From: Rapana venosa
Taxonomy: Eukaryota; Mollusca; Gastropoda; Neogastropoda; Muricidae
Direction: 5' to 3'
NCBI GenBank assembly: GCA_028751875.1
Contig: CM054140.1
Span: 32,034,893-32,098,892, forward strand
Length of the DNA: 64,000 nt
Positions within the stretch are counted from its first letter, which is position 1. Each line of letters starts with the position of its first letter. Below are positions 27,101-40,100 of the stretch, in pieces. The position numbers were made by a program, and so were the translations under genes. Under the pieces are notes generated by a model. It had not been told where the DNA came from. It saw only the letters and a program-made list of their open reading frames with translations, and made no database searches.

Positions 27101-30100
27101 GATATTTGTTAAATAAAAGACCCCAAAAGCCCCAAAACAACCATTGACATACAGAAAATCAAGGGTTTGCATTTTCCTGTGTGTGTGCAGATTGTGGTGT
27201 CGTTGGTGAACAGCCGGCCCAGTGCCGAGAATTTTTCCAATGCTGACATCCTGCAGGAGTGGACGAAGGCAACGGACGTCCAGCTGCGAATGTTGCGCAC
27301 CAAGACACTGCTTGGCCATCTCATGGCTGTGGCCCGCCAGGACCCTACTGTGACACGACGGGTCAGTGCAGCAGTAACCATTTCCTTTATCTTTCTTTTT
27401 TTTAAAATTAAACTTTGGGGGGGGGATTTTCTTTGTCTTCTGTTTCTGTGTTCCTTGGCTAGAACTTGAGGTCGAGCAGTGGTGAGATTTTCACATAGCT
27501 GACACGTTTTCCCGCCATTGTTTTTTCGCATTCTGACTGTGCTGTTGATGTGTAGAGATGATACTGGAGTGTGCGTGTATTATTATTTCACCATCTGTCC
27601 CATACTGATGCATGATAGCCTACTCCTTATAAGGAAGAGCAGAATGCAATTTCATGTACAAGATTGTATGTGCTCATATGCACACTTGGTGCGACGATGT
27701 AGTGTCATCGGAAGGGCAGGAAGGGGACTGGAATCTGCAAAAATGTCGTCTTTTGAAGACAAAGTTTTCTTTTAAACTAACAGCCAACAGGAAGAATTAA
27801 ACCAGTGATCCTTAGATGAAGTGTCAACCATTCTATCCACTCAGCCAGCCAGCGCCCCCCTTCCCATCTCCTTTGTCATGATTGTTGGAAAGATGGTTAT
27901 CTGAAGCAGCAGTGGGGCCTTTGTGATGAAAGCTGTCTACGGCGGTGCATTATCTAAGAGACAGGCTTACAGGCCCGCTGTCTGCATTGCTTGTGCATTG
28001 AATGAGTGGAATTAGGCATGACAAAGGGAAAGAAAGGTCAGAAGGTTGTTAAAACTCAAGTATCTTTTTGTGTTTGTTTTTTGTTTGCCTTGTAACGTCT
28101 ACTTTTCCAATGTCATGCATGTATTGGCCCGGGTTATGGCTCGTTTAGCTGAAAGAGCTTCAGCTTTAAAAAGTCAGTCACTCGTTTATTATACAGTTTG
28201 TTCATTTTCATTTTTAAAAATTTGTCACTATGATTTTTTATATATACTGCAGTCATGATTTGTTTATTGCTTTTTTGTCAAACAAATATGTATTTATAAC
28301 ACGTTTAGCAATATTGAAATCTAAAAAAAAAGAAATTAAGAAAAAGGTTGCCTTGAAAATGAAAGGGAAAGATTTAAGATATTTAAAAAATGTTAAAACA
28401 AAATACTAGGTATGAGCATAGTGATTTGTAATTCTCAGAGTTCTGTTTGGTTACAAGTTATTTGTTTTTAGACAGGAGATTCTGTTCATGTCAGATATGG
28501 ATATTTCTCTTGAGGCCGTTTTGTCTTCAATTTTTTTGTATATCTATTCAAACCCTCTTTACTTAAAAATTTTGTAAAAATGTCATTTTTTTCTCTCTTT
28601 TTCTGTCGGTGCCACAAGAGTAGTTTTGTCATTTCAGCACTACTAAATTGTTGTAATGTAACTTTTGTTTCAGTACTCTTCAGTACTGTTAACTTGTTAT
28701 ATAATATTTTCTGCTGTTTCTGTAAAATTATTACAAAAGGGCAGTATTGAACCTTCAGTATAGCAAAGTCATGTGAAATTAACCTTCTAACTTTTCTGTT
28801 AGCTTAACTCCATTACCAAATATTTTAATACTGCAGTACTGTAAATCTGTACTTAGCACTAATGTTAAATTAGAATTCTGTCCTTCGAAATATTATTACG
28901 GTATTAAAATCATCACAGCTACTACCCTCTTTCATAATTTCTGTGTCAGCTCTACTCTGTATCAGAACCTTCACTTCAACCAGAAAGTTTCTTCTTCATT
29001 GAACGCTCAAGTCGGCAACTATCCTTGTCTCTCGTATGAGTGAAAATGAGTTGCGCTGCCGTTAAGCACCGGACAAGTCAGGCCCAGCGCATCCAACTTC
29101 AGCATGAACTAATAAGTGCAAGAACAATATTTTTGTTTTGTTCCTCGGCCATAGCTCCAACTAAGGCTTACCAATGTTGAGATTTATGTGCCTGTTCCTC
29201 TGAAGTCGGAGTATGGCTGCCTATGTGGCGAGGTACTTGAAAAGAGTCATACACGCAAACTTCTCACCCGGTGTGCTTCCTATCTCACAGTGATTCCCAG
29301 GAGGGATGAGTGAGTCAGAGTGCATGTTCTGGGTGACCCCCAGGGTGTAAAGCTGGGGAACGCACAACAACATTTATGTGCCTGTGACCTGCCTTTCCCC
29401 CTACCCCCACACACAGACTTTATTTAGGTAGCCGCATTCCGACTTCAGGGAGAAACAACAATTTTCATTTCGTCCGTTTCTCTCTACCAGTACTACTACA
29501 GTATCAAGGACATCTCCATCGGGGGGCGCTGTGTGTGCAACGGGCACGCGGAGACGTGCGACCGGCCCCCCGAGGTGCACGGCTACAAGCTGATCTGCTC
29601 CTGCGTGCACAACACGTGCGGCGACCAGTGCGAGCAGTGCTGTCCCGGCTTCGTGCAGAAGCGATGGCGCAGGGCCCGAGTCAACCACCCCTTTGTCTGC
29701 GAGCGTAAGTGGCGGCTGAAAGAGATCAGTGGCGGCTGAAAGAGATCAGTGGTGGCTGAAAGAGATCAGTGGTGGCTGAAAGAGATCAGTGGTGGCTGAA
29801 AGAGATCAGTGGTGGCTGAAAGAGATCAGTGGGGGCTGAAAGAGATCAGTGGTGGCTGAAAGAGATCAGTGGTGGCTGAAAGAGATCAGTGGGGGCTGAA
29901 AGAGATCAGTGGGGGCTGAAAGAGATCAGTGGCGGCTGAAAGAGATCAGTGGGGGCTGAAAGAGATCAGTGGGGCTGAAAGAGATCAGTGGCGGCTGAAA
30001 GAGATCAGTGGTGGCTGAAAGAGATCAGTGGCGGCTGAAAGAGATCAGTGGGGGCTGAAAGAGATCAGTGGGGGCTGAAAGAGATCAGTGGCGGCTGAAA

Positions 30101-31042
30101 GAGATCAGTGGCGGCTGAAAGAGATCAGTGGCGGCTGAAAGAGATCAGTGGCGGCTGAAAGAGATCAGTGGCGGCTGAAAGAGATCAGTGGTGGCTGAAA
30201 GAGATCAGTGGCGGCTGAAAGAGATCAGTGGCGGCTGAAAGAGATCAGTGGCGGCTGAAAGAGATCAGTGGGGGCTGAAAGAGATCAGTGGGGGCTGAAA
30301 GAGATCAGTGGCGGCTGAAAGAGATCAGTGGCGGCTGAAAGAGATCAGTGGGGGCTGAAAGAGGCCGTTGTGTTGTCTTGAAGAGTGAGCGTGTCCGGTG
30401 TGAATGGTATGAAGTTGTATTGTGGAAGAAGTGGTGTCAGTGTTTGAAGAGAAGGATTGTTTGGACTGTGGAAGATGATTTGATGGTCGATAAACATGTT
30501 TCAATTGTTTGCAGAATTACTGTTGCTGGAATAAGGGCAAGTATGTGGGGTGTATAGGTTGATAAATTTATTACAACTACCCCTCCCCTTAATAACATAA
30601 CTTAAAGTTTGGTAACATAGAGTTACTGATTGTTTGATGAAACAGTAAGCAGTGTTTCAGAGAAGCCGCAGATAATATTTCCAGGAAAAAAACAGAAAAG
30701 AGGATATATGCTACCTTTCTCTTCCTTGCAAAGAAAAATTCCAAAAAACAATCCCCCCTCCCCACTCCCCCCACCCCTCAAAAAAACCCTTCCAACAAAC
30801 AAACCCCCTCCCCCCTGCCCCCATAAAATGTTTGTGACACTGTCACAAAAATTGTCTTTTCTTTTGAGTTTTAGCATTATTATTTGTGTATTTTGTCATT
30901 TGGTTCTATGAATTCTTCTGAAAAGCGCACAGGCACACACACACACACACACACGCACACACACCACCACACCACACCACACCACACCCCACCCCACCCC
31001 ACCCCACCCACCCACCCCACCCACCACCACCCACCCCACCCA

Positions 31043-31113
<71 letters not shown>

Positions 31114-31146
31114 ACACACACACATACACACCATACACACATACAC

Positions 31147-31177
<31 letters not shown>

Positions 31178-34100
31178 ACATCACACACACACCACACCCA
31201 CACACACCCACACACCACCAACAACCCCACACACACACACCACACACACACACACACACAACACACACACACAACACACACACACATATCACACACACAT
31301 ACATCACACACACACACACAAAACACACCACACAGCATGTGTGTGATAAATTACCACAAAAGCGATTGATGACATTTTTTTTGTTTTTGTTTGCGCGATT
31401 GATGTCTTGTCTTTGTGAATATTGTGTGGATTGTATAATCTGGTTTTCTTTTTGCCTTGTTTTAACAAAAATAATTTATTTATTTAATTCTTTTATATTG
31501 AGGATAATGGAATAAGCACTTATGTGCATGTGCTTTTTTACATCCAGTCCCCGTGTGTATGCAGTTTTGTAAATTGTGTCATTTGTTGTTGTGACCAGCG
31601 TGCCAGTGCTATGGGCATTCCAACGAGTGTATCTTTGACGAGGAGGTGGAGAGGGAGAGGCGCAGCATTGACATCCATGGCAACTATGAGGGTGGTGGTG
31701 TTTGTCAGAACTGCAGGGTGAGTCAGTGAGTCAGTGAATGAGTGTGTGAGTGTGTGTGTGTGTGTGTGTGTATGTGTGTGTATGTGTGAGTGTGTGTGTG
31801 TGTGTGGCGTGTGTGTGTGTGAAAGTCAAAGTCATAGTCAAGTCAAAGTGAAACTGTTATTTTCAGATGGTACATTGAATAAGCAGTGCAGTTGCTTTTT
31901 TTCAAGCCATCTATCTAAAAAAGCAACCCCCCCCCCCAAAAAAAAAGTATACATAGAGTAAGAAACCTAAACAGTAGTAAGCCATACAATTCAAACAAAA
32001 GAAAACATTGATATATGCAGATGTGTGTGTGTGTGTATGTATGTGTGTGAGAGTGTGTTTGAGTGTATGTGTGTTATTATTTTTGGGTTTATTGCTGTTA
32101 GGTTTGTTCCCCTGTTGAATTCGTTTGTAATCCTCCATACCCGAAAGGGGGAAAAGGAATTAAATCCTGAATCTTGAGCGTGTATGTGTGTGTTAGGGAT
32201 GGAGGGGGGTAATGAGCAATCAGCTTAATTTTTCAGAAATTGAAGTTTCATAATCATTGGGTATTGAGCTGATTTTTATTTTTATTTATTTTTATTTTTT
32301 ATTTTTAGGAAAAAGAATCTTCGACATAGTCAATTCAGTGTATAGGTTCATTTGCCATAAAACTGACAATTTAGTTGACTGTAGAGGAAGAGTATCCAAA
32401 AAAACCAAAAAAGAAAGAATGCTGTGTTACGTTCAGTATCTTACTGTATTCATGTAACGTAGGCTGTGTAAGTTCAGAAAGATCTTGATAAATATAAACT
32501 GCATTGTAAATGTCGGCACATATTCAAAGTATCTAGTGAAAGACTTTGTACAACTGATTATCCTTAAGAATTTGTTTATTTCCTTTGTGGGTTTTTTTGA
32601 AGCATTAAGTAAACAATGGGGTAATAACTACTGACAGAGTAAAAGAGATGTATTATTTTTTGGGTGCAGGACAACACAATGGGTATCAACTGTGAGCAGT
32701 GTGTGCCAACCTATTATCACCCCTATGGAGTAGATCGCACAGACCCAAATGCATGCATACGTAAGTACTGATTTCATTTAGGGTGAAGATGTGTCATTTT
32801 TCCTTTGTTATTCTTACAAAATTTTAAAAAGTGTGTATATGCATTCACAGATTTTTTTTAGAAACATAGAAATGAACACACTTTCACTTTCTCAATCTCT
32901 CTCTCTCTCTGTCTTCTCTGTCGCTATTTCTAATGCTTGTAAGTACACAGACAGTTACATAAACATGCACTAACAAAAATCATGTATGCATGGGTATACA
33001 TGTGCACTCGCACAAAATGCATTTAAGCACTTTAATCAATGAACATGTACTGAAGTTGCGTTTATTGAAATTGTGGAAAATGAATGTAGTGTATTATTGA
33101 AAATGTAAGGTAATGAGTAATATTTCACATTCTTTGAGAGTGAAATAACTCGTATCATGAAAGAAATGTGGAAAAAACATATTACATATAAAGTTATTGT
33201 GTTTAGGATACCTGTGATAAATGCATTCTGCTTCTTCTATTTCTTTTACCTCGTCATCTACTTTTACACATACTTCTCCTCTCCTCCTTGTCCTCCTTCT
33301 TCCTTTTCTTTTATCTTTCTTTCTTCCTTTTCCTTCTTTCAAATCATGCTAGCATCCTCACTCAAAGCAGCAAAATTCACAGCCAGCTGTTATTCAAAAT
33401 TTTAGAAGAGAGGTGTAGGCAGGGTTGCAGATTTTATCGCGGATGGCTTTTCTTTCTTTCTTTTTCTTCTTTACTTTTTGTATGTGTTGATCATGCCACA
33501 AAGGCAAGTACATGGCCTTGTTGTGATGATGTGGATGTTGTGTGGCAGCCTGCGAGTGTGACCTGAGGGTGTCGACAGGAGAGTGTGAGGAAGGCACTGG
33601 TCGCTGCCTCTGCCGCCCTGAGTACGCTGGCCTCAACTGTGACAGGTGAGCAGCTAGCTCACCTAGAAGGAGAGGGGAGGAGGGGGGGATAGTTAAGTGA
33701 GGAGGGATTGGGTTGGATTGTATTGTATTGTATTTTATTGGATTGTTCTATATTGTAAGTTGTGTAGTGGTGTGTATCAGTTTTAGTTATTGCAGATTTC
33801 TCTGCATGAAATTTGGGCAGCATGAGAGCAGTGCCACTTTTTTTTTCCTTTTTGCTGTCTTTCCTTTTGCTGTCTGTCTGTATATTTAGTTCCCTCTCAG
33901 AAAGGCTTTTTTCTACAGACTTTACGGAGAACTCTCTTGTTGCCATGAGTTGTTTTATGTGCACCAAATATGCGTTGCACACAGGACCTCGGCTTATCAG
34001 ATTATCCGAAAGACGAGCACCAAGATCACCTCTTCAGATCTTCTGATTGGGAGAAAATTAGGGTTTAAAGGGGCATGGAACCTTCAATTTCTTGCTTTCT

Positions 34101-37100
34101 AGACAGATGTGTTATCGCTGATAGGGAAGCTGGGAGGTGGGAATCAGAGAGTATCTTTTTGCGTGTGCACTTGATTACTTTTTTTCTTTCAAGAGTAATG
34201 ATGATAAAGTAGCGTTCTGGTAAAGGTGGGAAAAGTTTTGGGGGTTTGGAAAATATCTATTTCTTTTCATGTGTAGCAAGACAGCATTGTACAGTTTTAT
34301 TGGTGACTATCAACTATTATTAGGAGAAGTTCACATAGCTTATCTGTGGAATAATTTTGAGCCGAGATCAAGAAACTGACATGGTGAATCTCTGTCAATA
34401 TTCGGAGTATAGGACTCCGAGAAACCGAGAGTAAAATGACCAGACCATGCTGCTAATAAATTAGGGAAGGGGTATTTTGGTTTTGTTTCATTTTATCCGC
34501 TGTTCTTGATGTAGGATGAATATCTTACCACAGTGTGCGTTGTTACGTTTGTGCTGTGACTTGTTTCAGGTGTAATGTGGGTTACTATGGATACCCTGAC
34601 TGCATACCCTGCGACTGCCACATCAATGGCACAGAGGATGGCATCTGCACGGTAGCTGCTGGCTCCTGCCCTTGCAAGGTCAACTACGATGGCCGCAAAT
34701 GCGACATGTGTGCTCTGGGATACTACAACTTCCCTGAATGCAAATGTAAGAGTAAAAAGGATACAGAAAAGATTTGAAAGGAAATAAAAGAAGCTTTTAT
34801 TCTGCAGTTTGAAGGAAACTGAGTGTTTTGTTGGAGTTTTATGGCCTTTCATTAGCTATGTACTTTCTCTATTGGGATGCCAGAGGCTCTTTTAGTGTAA
34901 AAAGTACCCCTACCTGGAGGAAATTCTGTTTTGGAAATGTCCTCTTTTCTATCACTCCCTGTATTTCTGTCTTTTTCCTTATCTTTCTGTCCTCTCTCGC
35001 TTCAGTATTTTCTGGCGTCCCAGTCCATTCTGCTTCAGTTTGACAAAAGTGATAGTTTTGAGACCGTTGCACTCATTTCTAGACCAACAATTAAATGTCT
35101 GCATTTATCTTCCTGTAACCGGAATTTTGTTGTTTGTTGGCAGAATGTAAATGAACATACACAGTGGCTGGACTAAGATATAGTCTCAAAAGCATCATTT
35201 ATCATTTGCTGATTTATTTCCTTTTTTCCAAAGAAGTTAAAAAAGATATCGGACAGAATTTTTTTTTAAAAGGGCTACTAATCATAGCAGAGGATAACGA
35301 CATTTCAAGTAGTGGTACATGGCTTTCATACATTGTCAGTGTGTATGTGTGCGGTGTTTTCATTTCAGCCTGCGAGTGCAACCCCATTGGTTCAGCCGGC
35401 ACCAAGTGTAACCTTGACAGCGGGAAGTGCGACTGTCGCAGCAACTACGCCATTCGGGACTGCAGCTCCTGTGCTGATGGATATTTCGGATATCCTAACT
35501 GCGACTGTAAGTAGTGTTTATGCTGAGGTAAATCCTTCCTGTAATATACGTACTAGCTACTTCTTGTCAATGAGCAGATAACATGATTGTCCTATTTTGA
35601 AAGAGAAAAATGATTGTGATACTTTTGTGAACAGATTGTGTCGGTTACAATGGTAGGAATGTTTGACTGGAAGCAAGTTGCGGAATTTTCAAAGTAACCG
35701 GTTGTATCATCTTTCCTGGAATCTCCTTGAATCAAGGGAAAAGAGTTGAAGGAACTGCTGTATGTTTTGTTAGCCTTTTATGGCAGGAATATTTTCCGGA
35801 CATTTGATGTAGTAGTATTTTTCATAGTGTGTTCTCATGCAGGCATATGCAAATACATAGTCGCTCATTCCAGCTCGCACTCACTTATACTGTCACACTT
35901 CGAAACTTGCACTTGCACACACGTATGTGCACATGCAGCCATGCCTGCAGAAGCAGAAATATAATACCTATGTTGAATAGTGAACTAGCCTCGTACTGAC
36001 CATTGAAGGTGACCCTCTTTAACCCTCTCTGCATGATATTTTTTTTTTAACACCCACATTTGAAAATATAAAGAGGGAAAATGAGAACTGGGGGGACTGA
36101 AGCAGCAGATAATTCTGCCAGCCAGTGTGTGTGGAAAGGCATGGCCAGCGGTCACTGGCTGACAGGAATCTATGTCGGCATGACCTGTGGCTGATGTTTC
36201 AGACTGCACGTGCGATCCTGCCGGCACGGAGGAGGAGATCTGTGACAAGGAGCTGGGTGACTGTCTGTGCAGAAAGAACTACACGGGGGACAGGTGTGAC
36301 CGCTGTGTGGCTGGCTTCTATGGATTCCCCAGCTGCAGAGGTAATTTTTGTTTTGTTTTGTTTTGTAGCAGGAAAATACACAAATGGTGTTTATTATTAA
36401 CCTCCTGAATGCCCCCTGATGGCTTTGGTTGTTCAAGCTTCGGAATGCCTATAAGTGATCTGTGACAGACAAGCTGTCTGCAGCAGTACAGGAATTTTCT
36501 ATGCTTTTCCTTTTGATTGTCTAGTACACCCATGACGTGTGTGTGGTACACCCATGACGTGTGTGTGGAGTACTCTAGAGCAGCAACATTTCAGCCATAA
36601 ACGAAATGGAGATGCAAGATTCCTGTATATGTGTCTCTGTTCATTATTATCCTTCATATTTGGCAGGAAGTGAACTCTTCATGGCAAATTGCTGTCAGTC
36701 AGCATAAAGTGGGGCATGACAGTGAAGATGTTCCTGGAAAATGGAAAGAAACTTGGGATCATTTTTGAAACGCAAGTTTTAGAGAAAAACTGTTATCTTC
36801 TCCCCTTTTTTTTTAAAAAACAGAATGACAGGAAATACTTTCTGTTTGTTAGTATTTTTTTTAAAGAACACTCTCTGTATGTTTGTCCCTTTCCCTTCTT
36901 TATATGTCTTTTTTTTCTGCAACTCTTTCTCTGGCTATAAAATTATTACTGAAGAATAGCTTTGTCCCACAATTTTTTTTCTAAAAATAAAAGCAGACTA
37001 TGTAACATTTGAACCTGCAGTTTTTAGTGAGCTTTCAATTCAACACAGACTGTGACATGCTCAGGAAGGATGGCCCTGTCAAGCATATTTGCTAAGTTTG

Positions 37101-40100
37101 CACTGTCAGGAAAATGAAAGGACGTGTCTGATCTTCTGCAAGTTTTGTTCACAATCTTTGCAGATGATAAAAATGTTAACGTTGATTTTGACTAAATATT
37201 TTCTTTTGACAGGAGAAACTTTCAGGCAGATATAATTTTACTGTAGTTATGGGGGGACGGGATAGCCTAGTGGTTAGAACACTGCGCTCACAATCTGACG
37301 ACCTGGGTTCGATTCCTGTTGAAGGGGATATTTTCCTCTGGAGTTATCATCAGTGCAGACTCCACTCTCCCCAAAAGTACTTCGGATGAGACTATAAACC
37401 GAGGCCCCATGTGTGAACTTACGCAGAACATCTTGCGCACACATTAAATCCTGTTCCGCTTTTCGTAAGAGTAGGCCATTGTGTGCCGGTGGGAACAGAT
37501 GACAGAATTCACAAATCCACATACACACAGAGACTGGATGTAAAAAAGCACACAAGTGCTTATTCCATTATCCTCGATATAAAAGAATAAACTAAAAAAA
37601 AATCCCTTGCCTCAAACATGCACGGATGGTTATTTTCTCCTTTCCTGAAGAGTGCCAGTGCAAGCAGCCGGGCTCCCGTAGCGAGATATGTGACGATCGC
37701 GGCCAGTGTCCGTGCAACTCCAACTTTGCTGGTCTGGACTGTGGGCGGTGTGCTGCTGGCTACTACCGTTACCCCGACTGTGTCCGTGAGTACCTCACTT
37801 TGGTGTTTACAGCGACAATAATTATCCTCTTACATTTCCGATGTTTTGCTTTAGTGTGTTGTCATTATCATCCACTCATATGTGGTCATTATCATCCACT
37901 CATATGTGGTCATTATCATCCACTCATATGTGGTCATTATCATCCACTCATATGTGGTCATTATCATCCACTCATATGTGATGTACTTGATGAAATTTTC
38001 GTGGGCACTCACAGCTGTGAGGAGGATGAAGATTCTTGTGTTGACTCAGATATCAATATGGATGAACTGGCAAAGTCGCCCATCATTGACAATTTCCTGT
38101 CTGTTCTAATATGGAGGCCTTGAGATTTTGCTAATAAAGCAGTAGGCTTTATCTGCAAATGAAAATGATCTTTTTATTCTGATTTAGTGAAAGAACAATT
38201 CTTTGAAGATGTTTTCTCGTTGTCCTGTCACATTTCTAAGTTTCTTTCAGCCATCAGAATATCATCAAAGTCAGATTAGTGTGTTGAACATGTAAGGAGA
38301 AATGAATAACTTTCTGTGTATTCTAAAGTATAAACTTTAAGTGATTTTATAGCTTATATGTGTAAACATATAAAGTTTTTGTTTTCTTTACTTCTGACAT
38401 TGTTAGTCAAAGCGGATTCGTTATATGTTGAAAAGAGACAGAATATGATGCTCTAAGGTTAACTTTGATATTTTATTTCCTGAGCATTACAAAATGCACA
38501 TGTCTAGCTTTTGTGTTAAGTGTGATCTCGTTCTTTCACACATCCTTTGCAAGGAAAGAGTTTACTCTTCGGTTTTTCTTTTTTAACTTTCCAGCATGCC
38601 AGTGTGACCTGTACGGGTCACTGAGTGCGTCATGTGACCAGCTGACGGGTCAGTGTCGCTGTCGTGACAACTTTGAGGGTCAGATGTGCCAGAATTGCAA
38701 GGAGAATTTCTACAACTACCCCATGTGTGAAGGTCAGTTTGTCTGTTGTTACTGTTTTGTCTTTGCTGAAAAGGTTTATGTTTTGATTTTTTGTCCTATT
38801 TGTAATGGAAATAATGGCAGTAGCAGTATGGTAGTAGTAGTAGCAGTAGCAGCAGCTGCTGCAGTAGCAACAGCAACAGTATTGAAAACAAGCAAAAACA
38901 GTATGAATACCAGTGAGATTTTATAGAGTGTCTGACCTATTAGAGCCATAAATGTTGATTCCATTTCATCAAACACATGCATGTAAACTGGCATACAATA
39001 CACCACTCACTCACACACACACCTACCCACACCCCTACACACGCATACTCCCCCCTCCCTCCCCCCTCACCCCCCTCCCCCACCTCCCACACATACTCAC
39101 ACCAACTCTGCCAAAGCAATGAAAAAAAACCCCACTTGAATTTTCAACACTTTCTATAGGTTTTAACACTTCTACTTATTTTAACCCTAGTAGCGCTAAA
39201 TAAACAGCAACAAGCCTCACTTCTATTGGCTGAATTAACATTGGCTAGCATTGTTTTGGAGCATGGTGGGCTCAAACAACCCTTGATATTGATATATAAA
39301 ACTGAATTAAATGTGTTAAGCTATAGATCACTGGAAAGAAGAGATAATATGCTTTTAAATGAGTATAATTTTATAATAGTGTGTAGTGTTTATGATTATG
39401 TAAAAAAAAAATCAAAAAAAAAATCATGTTCGCACTACCGATCACTGTTCCACTGTCAGGGCCCCGGATCGATTTTAACACGATAAGCAAAGTTCTTGCG
39501 GTGCATAAATGTCATGATTAGGTAAACACTATTTCTTGACATTAGTTTTCAAAAAATAAGGAGTTTGTATCGCTTTATCGGTCACCAAATACTCGGAAAA
39601 GTTCAGCGACAGGATCGACGCCATCGCGACCGTCATGGCGGAATGTGCGAAGTGGTGGCTTTCTATGACAAAAATACAAAGATCGCTTGATTTCATGTGA
39701 TGCAAAGTACTCAGCAGCATAGCGATTTGACTCAACAACAGTTATTTCGAAGCCTCGTTGCGTCAAAATAAAGTAAAACAATCTGTGACGTCGAAATCGC
39801 CGAGTAGCGAAAAAGTCCATCCAGCAAAACTAGCACCGCTCGATTCAGTCCGATCGCGATCGATTTTTACCAAGTTTTTCAAAAATATTCCACAATCCTT
39901 ACCTCATCGTCTCTCTCATTGTTTATTTCAACCAAATCCAGCCTCTAAAACTCCTCCTCGCTGTCAATTTTGTAAAAAAGCTCGAAAAACGCTTGAAGAA
40001 ATTCCAGTGCAAACGATGGCCGCCATTTTTGTTGAAGACGATCTCGGCTGGTCGGGGAAAAAAAATTAAAATACACTCTTAACCAATCAGATTCTTCGTT

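Noticed and set aside
29709..30362. CRISPR-like direct repeat array
   Set aside because: The 20-bp units are directly adjacent with no unique spacers, and the host is an animal genome; it is a minisatellite.
30880..31369. Overlapping Cys/Val-rich and His/Thr-rich frames on both strands
   Set aside because: Translations of the CA/GT microsatellite; no codon structure beyond the repeat.
36015..36035. Another piggyBac end (TTAACCCTCTCTGC)
   Set aside because: No matching inverted end followed by TTAA was found within several kb.
37255..37325. tRNA gene
   Set aside because: The tRNA-like head belongs to SINE family A; similar bodies without heads occur at least five times in the window.
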